Below, piece by piece: positions 6,955 through 15,795 of a stretch of 64,000 nucleotides of DNA. The translations under genes were made by a program, and so were the position numbers. The DNA comes from Thermoanaerobaculia bacterium. Its GTDB lineage: Bacteria > Acidobacteriota > Thermoanaerobaculia > Multivoradales > Multivoraceae. Position 1 is the stretch's first letter. Each line of letters begins with the position of its first letter. The notes beneath the pieces were generated by a model, which saw nothing but the letters and a program-made list of their open reading frames with translations, made no database searches and was not told the DNA's origin. The stretch covers positions 22,000 through 85,999 of the forward strand of contig JAJEBV010000011.1 in NCBI GenBank assembly GCA_022822365.1. Reading direction: 5' to 3'.

Positions 6955-9516
6955 TTAGCGGGCCGCCTGGGGCGGCAGCCGGCCATAAGGCCGGCGCACC
7001 GGCAGTTCCAGGACGACCGTCTCAGGCAGCAGGCAGATCTCGTCGTCGCAGGCCTGGAGGCTGACGGAGATCGGAACTGAGACGGGCAGTTCTTCGAGCG
7101 TGGGGTCGAAACCGGGCTGGAGCCGAAACGTGATGCCCTTCCGGCCTTCGTAGATCAGAACATCGCCGGACTGGGCGCTGACCTGAGTCCGCCGGGGTTC
7201 CGGGTAGCGAAGGTTGGTGACCTCGAAGCGGCTGCCCGCGCCTTCGACCGTGGTGCCGATCAGGTCTTCCTGGAGGGGTTCGGGGCCGTTGAGGTGCCAT
7301 CCGTCCCTGATCACAAGGTCGAGGCTGACTTCGTGCTCGCCGGCGTCGTTGGCGGGACTCAGGGTGGCCGCGGCGACCACTGCGCCGTTGCCGGCGGTGG
7401 CTCGGGGACCGGCGTCGCCGTCGAGCGCCACGGCGAGGCCGGTCAGCATGTAGGTGTAGGCGGCGGGCATTCGTTCGATGTTGGCGGCGAACGCGGCCAC
7501 CGTCGCGAGCGCCCGGTCCGTGGCGTTCCGGTCGCCGGTGCGGCGGCCGAGTTCGGCCAGCGCGCGGACGGCCACGGAGTTGCCGGAGGGGACGGCGCCG
7601 TCGGTCGGGCTCTTCGGCTGGGCGATCAGCAGGTTGGCCTTCTCGCGCTCGGCGACGAAGAAGCCGCTGCCGAGGCTCGCCGGATGCCGGCCAGAAGGCC
7701 GGCGCACCGACAAACCGCGCTCGGAGGGGTCTCCCACTGCCGGTGCGCCGGCCTTCTGGCCGGCATCCGGAGCAGGGTCGGGATCCCAGAACCGTTCGAC
7801 CATTTCGGCCGCCACGGCTTCGGCTCGTTCGAGCCAGTCGCGTTCGTCGGTGATGTCATGGAGCGCGACGAACGCGTGAGCCAGGTGGGCGTAGTCCTGG
7901 ACCAGGCCCGGAGTCGACGCTTCGCCGTCGAGCCAGACGCGCCACAGGCCGCCGTCGTCACGCCGGTTGCGCCGCCACAGAAACTCCGCCGCTCGCGCCG
8001 CGGCCTCGGCGTAGGCCGGCTCGCCAAGTGTGTCCGCCGCCTCGGCCAGGGCACGGATCATCATGCCGTTCCAGGAGGTCAGGATCTTGTCGTCGCGCAG
8101 GGGATGCGGGCGTTCCTCGCGGATCGGGTAGAGGCGCTCGCGAATGGCGTCGAGGCGGGCCAGGAGATCGTCCAGCGGCATGCCCAGATCGGAGGCGCTC
8201 TCGGTGAGCGGCCGGTCGAGGAAGAGGATGTTCCGGTGTTCGAAGTTCCCCGTGTCGGTGACGCCGAAGATCCGGATCGCGAGCTCGGCGTCGTCGGGTT
8301 CTAGCGCGTCCCGCAGTTGGTCCTTCGTCCAGACGAAGAACTCGCCCTCGAGCGACTCGCCGTCTTCCGCCTCGCTGTCGGCGTCCGTGGCGGAGTAGAA
8401 GGCGCCCTCGGGCGAGGTCAGGTCGCGCAGCACGTAGTCGGCGGTCTGGCGGGCCACCCGTGCCAGCAGCGGGTCGCCGGTCAGGCGGTAGGCCAGGGCG
8501 TAGGCACGGAGCAGGTGGGCCTGGTTGTAGAGCATCTTCTCGAAGTGGGGCACGAGCCAGTGGCCGTCCACCGAGTAGCGGTGGAAGCCGCCGCCGACCT
8601 GGTCGTGGATGCCGCCGCGGGCCATCGCGCGCAGGGTGATCAGCGCTGCGTCCAGCGGTTGCCTGTCGCCCGTGCGAAGCGCCTCCTCGAGCAGCAGTAG
8701 CAGGTTCGTTTCGTTCGGGAACTTCGGCGCGCCGCCGAAGCCGCCGTGGACCCGGTCCGTGCTGGCCACGAGGCCCTGTACCGCTTCGCCGATCACGGCG
8801 CGGCCGAGGTTCTTCGCAGCGCCGCGTGCCGCGGTGATCTGCTGCACCAGGTCCGTGATCTGGGCGGCGCTGGCTTCGAGGTCCGCGCGCCGCTCACGCC
8901 AGGCCGCGTCGACCTGCCGCATCAGGTTGACGAACTGTTGAGGCGGAAAGTACGTGGCGCCGAAGAACGGCCGGCGGTCGGGGAGCAGGAAGCTCGACAT
9001 CGGCCAGCCGCCCCGCTGCTGGGTCACCTGGACCGCTGTCATGTAGATGTCGTCGATGTCCGGGCGCTGCTCGCGATCCACCTTGATGCAGACGAACAGC
9101 TCGTTCATCAACCGGGCGACCTCGACGTTGTCGAAGCTCTCCCGCTCCATCACGTGGCACCAGTGGCAGGTGGAGTAGCCGATCGACAGGAAGACCGGCT
9201 TGTCCTCCGCCTTCGCCCGCTCGAAGGCTTCCTCACCCCAGGGGAACCAGTCGACCGGGTTGTGCGCGTGCTGCCGGAGATAGGGCGATGTCTCCAGGAT
9301 CAACCGGTTCAGGTAGTGCGGCCGGCCGTCGGCGTCGAGGTGCTCGGTCCGAGGCTCGTAGTCGGCCGGCATCGACGCCAGCGCCGCCTCCAGCCGGGCC
9401 TGGACTTCCGGCGGACGTTCTCCGGCGCCGGGAGGCGGGACGGCGTGGGCGGGGGCGTTCGACACGGTCAGCCAGACGACGGTGAGGCCCCCTGCGATCC
9501 AGGCGGCGTGCGGCAC
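6955..9516 (-). CDS. Thioredoxin domain-containing protein, DUF255/YyaL (SSP411) family, with DsbD-like C-terminal domain
   Basis: An 853-residue exported protein. After a signal segment (residues about 1-25) comes the DUF255 thioredoxin fold ([18 protein letters not shown], with CHWC at residues 117-120), then a long alpha/alpha-barrel region as in YyaL/SSP411, then a beta-rich domain (about 715-840: [18 protein letters not shown]) like the N-terminal domain of DsbD. A redox role in the periplasm is likely; the substrate is unknown. GTG 9516 is chosen because TATCCT (9524-9529) ends seven bases upstream; a longer frame to 9723 lacks a credible signal. Two palindromic repeats (7686-7764) encode an in-frame insert at about residues 583-612, and a third encodes the last residues before the stop. 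Confidence 0.88.
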   Translation of the reverse strand: MPHAAWIAGGLTVVWLTVSNAPAHAVPPPGAGERPPEVQARLEAALASMPADYEPRTEHLDADGRPHYLNRLILETSPYLRQHAHNPVDWFPWGEEAFERAKAEDKPVFLSIGYSTCHWCHVMERESFDNVEVARLMNELFVCIKVDREQRPDIDDIYMTAVQVTQQRGGWPMSSFLLPDRRPFFGATYFPPQQFVNLMRQVDAAWRERRADLEASAAQITDLVQQITAARGAAKNLGRAVIGEAVQGLVASTDRVHGGFGGAPKFPNETNLLLLLEEALRTGDRQPLDAALITLRAMARGGIHDQVGGGFHRYSVDGHWLVPHFEKMLYNQAHLLRAYALAYRLTGDPLLARVARQTADYVLRDLTSPEGAFYSATDADSEAEDGESLEGEFFVWTKDQLRDALEPDDAELAIRIFGVTDTGNFEHRNILFLDRPLTESASDLGMPLDDLLARLDAIRERLYPIREERPHPLRDDKILTSWNGMMIRALAEAADTLGEPAYAEAAARAAEFLWRRNRRDDGGLWRVWLDGEASTPGLVQDYAHLAHAFVALHDITDERDWLERAEAVAAEMVERFWDPDPAPDAGQKAGAPAVGDPSERGLSVRRPSGRHPASLGSGFFVAEREKANLLIAQPKSPTDGAVPSGNSVAVRALAELGRRTGDRNATDRALATVAAFAANIERMPAAYTYMLTGLAVALDGDAGPRATAGNGAVVAAATLSPANDAGEHEVSLDLVIRDGWHLNGPEPLQEDLIGTTVEGAGSRFEVTNLRYPEPRRTQVSAQSGDVLIYEGRKGITFRLQPGFDPTLEELPVSVPISVSLQACDDEICLLPETVVLELPVRRPYGRLPPQAAR
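6976..7006 (-). repeat. Palindromic repeat copy D
   Basis: The core is GCCGGCC (6978-6984), loop ATAA and GGCCGGC (6989-6995), then GCACCGGCAG. It is opposite in orientation to copy C and encodes the C-terminal tail ([11 protein letters not shown]) of the thioredoxin-domain protein. Confidence 0.85.
7683..7713 (-). repeat. Palindromic repeat copy E
   Basis: The core is GCCGGCC (7686-7692), loop AGAA and GGCCGGC (7697-7703), then GCACCGACA. It is in frame inside the thioredoxin-domain gene and inverted relative to copy F. Confidence 0.88.
7738..7770 (+). repeat. Palindromic repeat copy F
   Basis: The core is GCCGGCC (7747-7753), loop TTCT and GGCCGGC (7758-7764), preceded by TGCCGGTGC and followed by ATCCGGA. 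Together with E it makes an inverted pair about 60 bases apart inside a coding region. Confidence 0.88.
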
Positions 9517-9523
9517 AGCGTCG

Positions 9524-9529
9524 AGGATA
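9524..9529 (-). promoter_or_regulatory. Putative -10 (TATCCT) for the DUF255 gene
   Basis: Read on the minus strand, TATCCT ends seven bases before GTG 9516, the spacing expected for a leaderless transcript. Confidence 0.5.
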
Positions 9530-9549
9530 GCCCGCGCGACGTCGCTGCT

Positions 9550-9565
9550 ACATTCGCGCGAATGT
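9550..9565. promoter_or_regulatory. Perfect 16-bp palindrome, possible operator
   Basis: ACATTCGCGCGAATGT reads the same on both strands. It lies between the divergent DUF255 and fusion-lipoprotein genes, about 20 bases upstream of the putative -10 of the former. A dimeric repressor site is a plausible reading; no regulator can be assigned. Confidence 0.4.
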
Positions 9566-9646
9566 CTGAACTGCGGCCCCCGCCGGCGGGCGTTGAAGAC
9601 CTGGCTGGCGCGCGTTCGATTCCCGGAGGCCGCCGCTTTGCGGCGG

Positions 9647-9676
9647 ATGCCGGCGAGGGCGCCGGCGTACCCGGTG
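9647..9676 (-). repeat. Palindromic repeat copy G (variant)
   Basis: GATGCCGGC, a short spacer, GCGCCGGCGTACC: the same arrangement as copies B, E and H but with changed stem bases. It is immediately upstream of the start at 9687 and follows a small hairpin (CCGCCGC-TTTG-CGGCGG region, about 9631-9646). Confidence 0.6.
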
Positions 9677-9686
9677 TGGGGCGGGC

Positions 9687-12053
9687 ATGAGCCGTTTGCG
9701 GGTGCTTGCCGCACTCGCGGCACTTGCCGTGCTTGGCTGCGGGGGCAGGGGCAGCGACTCGTCGCTCCGCTGGGTCGACTGGGCGGCCGAGACCCACCGC
9801 CAGGTCGAAGTCGACCGGGAACCGGGGCAGTACCTGGGCCATCCGACGACGGTGTTGCTGTCGGACGAACGCTCGATCCTGACGGTCTATCCGAAGGGCC
9901 ACGGCGCCGGCCCGATCGTCATGAAGCGCAGCGGCGACGGCGGACTCACCTGGAGCGAGCGGCTGCCGACGCCGGCGAGCTGGGCGACGTCGATGGAGAC
10001 GCCGACCGTGTTCGCGGTCGATCTGGCGGACGGACGGCGGCGGCTCATCATGTTCTCGGGGCTCTACCCGGTGCGGATGGCGCACTCGGACGACGAAGGC
10101 GAAACCTGGACCGAGCTCGACCCGATCGGCCACTTCGGCGGCGTCGTCGCGATGTCGTCGGTCGAGCGGCTGCGCAGCCTGGACGGCGAACTGATGGCGC
10201 TCTTCCACGACGACGGGAGGTTCTTCCGCCGGCCGACGTCCCGCTACGAGCGGATTCCCGGGTTCGTACCGGAGTTCAAGGTCTACAAGACGATCTCGCT
10301 AGACGACGGTCTCACCTGGTCCGAGCCCGAGGTGATTGCCCGGCATCCGGAGGCGCACCTCTGCGAGCCGGGTCTGATCCGCTCGCCGGACGGCCGCGAG
10401 ATTGCCGTACTGCTCCGCGAGAACAGCCGCCAATTCAACTCCTTCGTCATCTTCTCGCCCGACGAGGGCCGCACCTGGAGCCGGCCGATCGAATTGCCGT
10501 CCTCGCTGACCGGCGACCGGCACGTCGGCCGGTACACGCCGGACGGCCGCCTCTTCATCACGTTCCGCGACCAGGCGCCGTCCAGTCCCTGGCGAGGCGA
10601 CTGGGTGGGCTGGCTGGGCCGCTACGAGGATCTCCGCCGGGGCAGCCGCGAGCCCTGGGCAGGCGAGGCGCGGGTGCGGCTGATGGACAACAGGTATGCC
10701 GCGGACACGGCGTATCCCGGTCTCGAACTGCTGCCGGACGGCACCTTCGTGACGACGACCTACGGCCACTTCACGCCGGGGGAGGAGCCGTGGATCGCCA
10801 CAGTGCGTTTCACGACGGCGGAACTGGACGAGGCCTCATCGGCGGCGCCGATTGACGCGCCGCCGAAGCCCGTGCTCCGTGTGGGGACCAGCGGCGACTA
10901 TCCGCCGTTCTCGATCGTCGGGGGCTCCGCGGAAGAGCAGGCGGCGGACGACCCGCCGCCGAACGCCGATCGCCCCGCCGGCGCCGGCGATGTCGAGGAG
11001 ACCGGCCCTTCCACCAGCCGCAGCGGCTTCGCCGTCGAGGTTGCCGGCCGCCTTGCGCGCGACCTCGGCTACGACCTCGCGTTCGTCCCGTTCGACTGGC
11101 CGGACCTGGCCGGGGCGGTCGCGGCGGACGAGTTCGACGTGGCGATGAGCGGCGTGACCTGGCGGCCCGGGCGCGCCGCGGCGGGATGGATGAGCCGGGC
11201 GGTTGCATCCGGGGGTCCGTGCGTCGTCTCGGCGGCGGACACGCCTTCGCCGCCGGGCCGCGTGGCCGTGAACCGCGGCGGCATCCTGGAGCGCTGGACG
11301 CGGGATCGCTTCGGCAGCGGCGCCACGCGGATCGTCGCCGTGGACGACAACCTGTCTCTCCCCGGCCGCCTGGAACGCGGCGAGGTCGACGCCTTCGTCA
11401 CCGATTCGTTCGAGGTCGAGCACTTCGGACGCGACGGCTGGCGGCGCAGTTGCGAAGCGCCGGTCGACCGGAAGGTCTTCTGGGTCGCTCCCGGGCGCGC
11501 GGAGGACCTCGGACCCGTGATCGACCGCTGGATCCAGCGCAACGAGGGCTGGCTGGAAGGCCGGCGCGAGGAGTGGTTCGGCCGCGGCCAGGGCCGCGAC
11601 GAACTGGATCATCTGCTCGATCTCGTGGCCCGGCGGCTCGCCTTCATGCCGCCGGTCGCCGTCTGGAAAGCGGCGCGCGGCGTGCCGATCGAGGATCGGG
11701 AACGCGAACGGATCGTGCTGGAGGCGGCCGGGCGGACGGCGGCGGAGTTCGGGCTCGACCCGGCGCCGGTACGCGAGTGGTTCGCGCTCCAGATCGACCT
11801 GGCGAAGGCGGTGCAGCGCCGGACCGCGCCGGCGGCGCCGACTCTGGAACTGGACGCGATACGGCCGGCCCTGATCCGCCTCGGCGAGCGTCAGGTGCGT
11901 GCCCTGCGGGCGCTGGCGGCCGGAGCGGTCGAAGAGCCCGCCCCGGCGGACCTCGAGGTCCTCGCGCCGTACCTGAGCGGCGCGGAGACAGAGAGAGTGC
12001 GCGCCGGACTGGTGCGTCTCCTGGCCGGGCTGGGTCGCGCGCGGGGGGACTGA
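9687..12053 (+). CDS. Lipoprotein fusing a sialidase-like propeller, a cyclohexadienyl-dehydratase-like (SBP_bac_3) domain and a periplasmic-type chorismate mutase
   Basis: One 788-residue open frame. It starts with a lipoprotein signal (LAALAVLGC). Residues about 40-375 form a BNR/sialidase-like propeller with four Asp-box motifs ([32 protein letters not shown]). Residues about 397-625 match SBP_bac_3 proteins of the cyclohexadienyl dehydratase (PheC) group: [59 protein letters not shown]. Residues about 636-730 match AroQ-gamma chorismate mutases: [24 protein letters not shown] and [10 protein letters not shown] hold the usual Arg, Lys, Glu and Gln positions. Chorismate to prephenate to phenylpyruvate outside the cytoplasm is the natural inference for the C-terminal half; the propeller partner is new to me. 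Without the shared signal the catalytic half would have no export signal. Confidence 0.85.
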   Translation: MSRLRVLAALAALAVLGCGGRGSDSSLRWVDWAAETHRQVEVDREPGQYLGHPTTVLLSDERSILTVYPKGHGAGPIVMKRSGDGGLTWSERLPTPASWATSMETPTVFAVDLADGRRRLIMFSGLYPVRMAHSDDEGETWTELDPIGHFGGVVAMSSVERLRSLDGELMALFHDDGRFFRRPTSRYERIPGFVPEFKVYKTISLDDGLTWSEPEVIARHPEAHLCEPGLIRSPDGREIAVLLRENSRQFNSFVIFSPDEGRTWSRPIELPSSLTGDRHVGRYTPDGRLFITFRDQAPSSPWRGDWVGWLGRYEDLRRGSREPWAGEARVRLMDNRYAADTAYPGLELLPDGTFVTTTYGHFTPGEEPWIATVRFTTAELDEASSAAPIDAPPKPVLRVGTSGDYPPFSIVGGSAEEQAADDPPPNADRPAGAGDVEETGPSTSRSGFAVEVAGRLARDLGYDLAFVPFDWPDLAGAVAADEFDVAMSGVTWRPGRAAAGWMSRAVASGGPCVVSAADTPSPPGRVAVNRGGILERWTRDRFGSGATRIVAVDDNLSLPGRLERGEVDAFVTDSFEVEHFGRDGWRRSCEAPVDRKVFWVAPGRAEDLGPVIDRWIQRNEGWLEGRREEWFGRGQGRDELDHLLDLVARRLAFMPPVAVWKAARGVPIEDRERERIVLEAAGRTAAEFGLDPAPVREWFALQIDLAKAVQRRTAPAAPTLELDAIRPALIRLGERQVRALRALAAGAVEEPAPADLEVLAPYLSGAETERVRAGLVRLLAGLGRARGD

Positions 12054-12087
12054 GCGCTTCGCCGGTCTGGCGTGGCCGGCCCAGGCG

Positions 12088-12118
12088 GAAGCCGGCCGGA
12101 AGGCCGGCGCACCGACAG
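12088..12118 (-). repeat. Palindromic repeat copy H
   Basis: The core is GCCGGCC (12091-12097), loop GGAA and GGCCGGC (12102-12108), then GCACCGACAGG. It occupies the 68-base gap between two convergent genes and could end transcription from both sides. I found no clear copy further to the right. Confidence 0.85.
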
Positions 12119-12121
12119 GTT

Positions 12122-13186
12122 TCAGTTCATTGCCGCGATGATGGCGCGCGCCATCTGCCAGGTGGACGACTGTCCGCCCAGGTCGGGTGTGAGACTCCGG
12201 CCTTCCTCGAGGACAGCGGTCACGGCCTGATCGATCCGGTCCGCGTCGTCGTGGCGGTCGAAGTGCCGCAGCAGGGCGGTGGCGGGCGTCAGCAACGGCA
12301 GCAGGTTCGCCTGGCCAGTGCCGATCAGGTGAGGAGCGTCGCCGTGGACCGCCTCGAAGACGTGGCAGTCGTCGCCGACGTTGATCGCGTGGCCGGTGGA
12401 GATGCCGCCCGCGAGGCCGGCGCCGAGGTTGCTCAGGATGTCGCCGTAGAGGTTGTCCATCAGCATGACGTCGAAGTCGTACGGGTTGAGCACCATGCGC
12501 ATGCACGCCGCGTCGACGATGCAGTCGTCCACCTGAATGTCGGTGTACCCGGCGGCCACGGACCGGACCGTGTCGAGGAACAGGCCGTCGCTCTGCTTCA
12601 TGATGTTCGCCTTGTGGATCACGGTGATCCTCTTGCGGCCGTGCCGCCTGGCGATGCGGAAGGCGTAGTCGGCGATCCGGCGGCAGGCGTCGCGGCTGAC
12701 CACCTTCATGCTCTCGACCACGCCGTCGACGATCTCGTGCTCGATGCCGCGGTAGACGCTCTCGGTGATCTCGCGGATCAGCAGCACGTCCAGGTCCGGA
12801 TAGCGGGTGGGGAGGCCCGGCATCGACCGGACCGGGCGCACGCTGGCCCAGAGTCCCAGCATCTGCCGGAGAGCGACGTTCGGGTTCTGGGGCCCGGGGC
12901 CGACCCGCACGGCGTCGGGACCAGGACCGATGAGCCGCGTCTTGAGCGCCACCCGGCAGTCGCGGATCGCCTCGGCCGCTTCGCCGAGAACGGTCTCCGT
13001 GTTCCGTCGCACGGCGGTCGGCACGTCGACGCGGACGAAGTCGAAGCGGGCGCCCGCGGACTCGAGGATCTCCAGTACCGGCGGCGCGGTCTCGGCGCCG
13101 ATGCCGCTGGTGCCGACGATCAGGGCCACCCGTGGCCGCGCCGTGTCCCGTTCCGGCCCCGGGCCGGCGTCGCCGTTCGCGCTCAT
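12122..13186 (-). CDS. Isocitrate/isopropylmalate dehydrogenase family protein, divergent copy
   Basis: A 354-residue member of the NAD(P)-dependent beta-decarboxylating dehydrogenases. Seen: ALIVGTSGIGAET (changed from the usual GDGIGPE), ASVRPVRSMPG, REITESVYRGIEHE, ITVIHKANIMK and the metal/substrate motif DNLYGDILSNLGAGLAGG. The glycine loop and the segment after VALKTRLIGPG depart from isocitrate dehydrogenases, so the substrate could be a different 2-hydroxy-3-carboxy acid. The ATG at 13186 overlaps the stop of the preceding gene as ATGA, so the two are translated together. Confidence 0.85.
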   Translation of the reverse strand: MSANGDAGPGPERDTARPRVALIVGTSGIGAETAPPVLEILESAGARFDFVRVDVPTAVRRNTETVLGEAAEAIRDCRVALKTRLIGPGPDAVRVGPGPQNPNVALRQMLGLWASVRPVRSMPGLPTRYPDLDVLLIREITESVYRGIEHEIVDGVVESMKVVSRDACRRIADYAFRIARRHGRKRITVIHKANIMKQSDGLFLDTVRSVAAGYTDIQVDDCIVDAACMRMVLNPYDFDVMLMDNLYGDILSNLGAGLAGGISTGHAINVGDDCHVFEAVHGDAPHLIGTGQANLLPLLTPATALLRHFDRHDDADRIDQAVTAVLEEGRSLTPDLGGQSSTWQMARAIIAAMN

Positions 13187-14220
13187 GGGCCGGCCTCCCG
13201 CTCCCGGGCAACGCCTTCGAGTTCGTGGAGCAGGGCGTCCGTGAGTTCGGACGTGTTGGCCGAACCCCCCAGGTCGCGGGTCAGGGAGCTGCCGTCGACG
13301 AGCAGTCGCTCGACGCCGGCACGGAGGTGGTCCGCGGCGTCGGCTTCGCCCACGTAGCGGAGCATCAGTTCGGCCGACAGGATGAGGGCGATCGGGTTCG
13401 CCAGATCGCGGCCGGCGATGTCGGGGGCGGTGCCGTGAACGGCCTCGAAGACGGCGCAACCGTCGCCGTAGTTCGCTCCCGGGACGACGCCAAGGCCTCC
13501 GACCAGGCCGGCGCAGAGGTCGCTCATCAGGTCGCCGTCGAGGTTGCCCATGACCAGCATGTCGAAGCGGGTCGGGTCCGTCGCGAGCTCGAGCGCCAGG
13601 TTGTCCAGCGGCAGGTAGTCGACCTGGAAGAAGGGGTAGCGCCGCGCGCACTCGCGGGCGCAGTCCAGGAACAGGTTGTCCGACAGGGGCGTGATGGACG
13701 CCTTGTGCACGATGGTGAGTTTCTTGCGGCCGTGGCTGCGGGCGTACTCGAAGGCGAACTGCATGATCCGGCGTGAGGCGTCCCGGGTGACGATCCTGAG
13801 CGCCTCGACCACGCCGTCGACGACCTCGTGCTCGCGGCCGCTGTAGAGCCCCTCCGTGTTCTCGCGGACGATGATCTGGTCGACGTCCTGGTAGCGGGCC
13901 AGCGTGTTGCCCGGCATCGAACGCACCGGCCGGACGCAGGCGAAGAGGTCCAGGGACTGCCGCAGGAGAACGTTGACGCTGCGCCAGCCGCCTGCCACGG
14001 GCGTCTGGAGCGGTCCCTTGATGGCGATCCGGTTGCGGCGGATGGAGTCGATCGCCTCGTCGGGGAGCGGCGACAGTCCCTGGTCGACTGCCGTGCTGCC
14101 GGCCACGACGGGTTCCCACTCGATCCGGCCGCCAGTGACGAAGTCGACCGCGCGCACCATCGCCTTGCTGACCTCGGGGCCGATTCCGTCTCCCGGGAGG
14201 AGAGTGACCGCGTACTTCAA
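13183..14220 (-). CDS. NAD-dependent isocitrate dehydrogenase family protein
   Basis: A 345-residue beta-decarboxylating dehydrogenase. VTLLPGDGIGPEVSKAM, IKGPLQTPVAGGWRSVNVLL, VRPVRSMPG, ENTEGLYSGREHE, TIVHKASI and FEAVHGTAPDIAG are close to NAD-type isocitrate dehydrogenases. The motif usually written NLYGDIVSD is GNLDGDLMSD here, a change next to the metal site. The start is TTG 14220, which overlaps the TGA of the TPP-enzyme gene (TTGA); no ATG is in a better place. Pairing with a second divergent family member suggests a subunit pair or two steps of one pathway. Confidence 0.85.
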   Translation of the reverse strand: MKYAVTLLPGDGIGPEVSKAMVRAVDFVTGGRIEWEPVVAGSTAVDQGLSPLPDEAIDSIRRNRIAIKGPLQTPVAGGWRSVNVLLRQSLDLFACVRPVRSMPGNTLARYQDVDQIIVRENTEGLYSGREHEVVDGVVEALRIVTRDASRRIMQFAFEYARSHGRKKLTIVHKASITPLSDNLFLDCARECARRYPFFQVDYLPLDNLALELATDPTRFDMLVMGNLDGDLMSDLCAGLVGGLGVVPGANYGDGCAVFEAVHGTAPDIAGRDLANPIALILSAELMLRYVGEADAADHLRAGVERLLVDGSSLTRDLGGSANTSELTDALLHELEGVAREREAGP

Positions 14221-15770
14221 GCCGCGTCGTCGACCATCGCCTCGATCAGGCAGGGGCCCGGCTCGGCGAAGCCGCGTTCGAGCGCCTCCGTCAGTTCCTC
14301 GCCGGTCCGCGCCTGGACGGCCGGCATGCCGAAGCCGCGGGCCAGGTCGAGCCACTCGACGCGGGGGCCGGAGAGGTCGGTCAGGTTGACGCTCTGCGGT
14401 CCGAGTTCCTCCACGCCGGCGCGGTGGAGCTCCACCTGGAGGATGCGGTAGACGTCGTTCGCGAACACCAGGTTCACGACGTCGACGCCTTCGCGGACCT
14501 GGCTCCACAGCGCCTGGATCGTGTAGAGGCCGCTGCCGTCGCCTTCGAGGTTCAGGACCTTGCGATCCGGACAGGCGATGGCGGCGCCGAGGGAAGCCGG
14601 CAGGCCCATGCCGATCGCGCCGCCGTTCTCCTGGAGGTAGGTGTGGGCCGGGGCGTTCATCGTCGCGGGATAGAAGCCGGCGCCGGCGGTGATCCCCTCG
14701 TCCATCACGATCGCCTGCTCGGGCAGAGTGGCGGCGATCGCCTGGGCCGCGACCCGGACGCCGATCGGCCCCGTGGGCGCCGGCGGCCTCTCGACACTCC
14801 GGGCCGGAGGTTCCTCCTTCGCGCCGAGCGCGCCGGCCAGCTCGTGGAGAGCCTGGCCGCTGTCCTCCGTCGGGTGGCTGAGGACGACGACGTCCGTGGA
14901 CTCCGGGATCAACCGGCTGACGCCGCCCTCGTAGCCGAAGAACGCGACGGGGTCGAGCGCGCCGGCCAGGACCACGGTGTCAACGCCGCGAAAGAAGTCG
15001 ACCGCCGGTTCGGGGAAGTAGGGGACGCGCGGCAGCGGCGGCAGATGCGGACCGCGCTCCATGCGTCCGCAGAAGGTCTCGGCGGCGAGCCGGCAGCCGG
15101 TCTTCGCCTGCACCTTCGCCGCCTCGCGCTGGGCGGCTTCCGTGAAGCCGGAGCTGCCGAGCATCAGCATCGTTCGTTCACCCTTCGACGTGGCGACGCG
15201 GGCTCGATCGACCGCCTCGGGGCCGACCAGCGAGGCGGGCGGGGGAGTCGGTTCGACGATCGGACCGTACGCCTCGTTCCACTGACAGTCGGTGGGCACG
15301 ATCAGGGTGGCGATCTGGCCGGGATGACGGCGGGCGGCCGAGATCGCGTCCGCCATGTCGCGGGAGATGTGTTCGGCCGAGGCCGAGGTGCGCTGCCAGT
15401 CGGACACTGCCCGGACCAGACTCTCGACTTCGGTGTTGAGCGGCGGGTCGTAGTTCCGGTGCCACGTCGGGTGGTGGCCGATCACGTTGACGAGGGGAGT
15501 GCGTCCGCGGCGGGCGTTGTGGAGGTTCGCGAATCCGTTCGCGAAGCCCGGTCCGAGGTGGACGAGAGTCAGGGCGGGTTTGCCGGTCATTCGACCGTAG
15601 CCGTCGGCCGCGCCGGTGGCCACGCCCTCGAACTGGGCGAGCACGCCGCGCACGCCGGGAATCTCGTCGAGCGCGGCGACGAGGTGGATCTCCGAAGTGC
15701 CGGGATTCGCGAAACAGACTTCGACGCCGGCGTTCGCGGCGGTCCGGAGCATGGCCTGGGCGCCGTTCAT
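14217..15770 (-). CDS. Thiamine-diphosphate-dependent enzyme, acetolactate synthase large-subunit-like
   Basis: A 517-residue protein with the three-domain layout of ThDP enzymes: an N-terminal PYR domain (NPGTSEIHLVAALDE; Glu48 in QFEGVATGAADGYGRMTG fits the cofactor-activating glutamate), a central domain and a C-terminal PP domain (EGDGSGLYTIQALWSQ, with the GDG Mg-ThDP motif). It belongs to the IlvB-like branch often seen without a small subunit; benzoylformate-decarboxylase-like decarboxylation of a 2-oxo acid is equally possible. It lies 25 bases after the Lrp gene and is coupled to two dehydrogenase genes downstream. TACCCT (15780-15785) nine bases before the ATG may give it its own promoter. 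Confidence 0.87.
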   Translation of the reverse strand: MNGAQAMLRTAANAGVEVCFANPGTSEIHLVAALDEIPGVRGVLAQFEGVATGAADGYGRMTGKPALTLVHLGPGFANGFANLHNARRGRTPLVNVIGHHPTWHRNYDPPLNTEVESLVRAVSDWQRTSASAEHISRDMADAISAARRHPGQIATLIVPTDCQWNEAYGPIVEPTPPPASLVGPEAVDRARVATSKGERTMLMLGSSGFTEAAQREAAKVQAKTGCRLAAETFCGRMERGPHLPPLPRVPYFPEPAVDFFRGVDTVVLAGALDPVAFFGYEGGVSRLIPESTDVVVLSHPTEDSGQALHELAGALGAKEEPPARSVERPPAPTGPIGVRVAAQAIAATLPEQAIVMDEGITAGAGFYPATMNAPAHTYLQENGGAIGMGLPASLGAAIACPDRKVLNLEGDGSGLYTIQALWSQVREGVDVVNLVFANDVYRILQVELHRAGVEELGPQSVNLTDLSGPRVEWLDLARGFGMPAVQARTGEELTEALERGFAEPGPCLIEAMVDDAA

Positions 15771-15779
15771 CGGAGCGGG

Positions 15780-15785
15780 AGGGTA
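15780..15785 (-). promoter_or_regulatory. Putative -10 (TACCCT) for the TPP-enzyme operon
   Basis: On the minus strand TACCCT ends nine bases before ATG 15770, within the 25-base gap after the Lrp gene. Confidence 0.35.
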
Positions 15786-15795
15786 GCAAGCCGCC

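Noticed and set aside
9588..9635. tRNA-like 3' end (GTTCGATTC and a possible GCGGCC/GGCCGC acceptor stem)
   Set aside because: The T-stem has mismatches, the space between the stems is too short (about 49 bases) and no anticodon arm can be drawn. It is not supported as a tRNA.
10836..13211. A 791-codon minus-strand frame
   Set aside because: Its translation is arginine/proline-rich and lies opposite the fusion lipoprotein and out of phase with the dehydrogenase; it is a shadow frame.
12122..14119. A 665-codon minus-strand frame as one fused dehydrogenase
   Set aside because: Only the part from 13186 down is real in this frame; the upstream part is an out-of-frame reading of the other dehydrogenase gene, which has its own start and motifs at 14220-13183.
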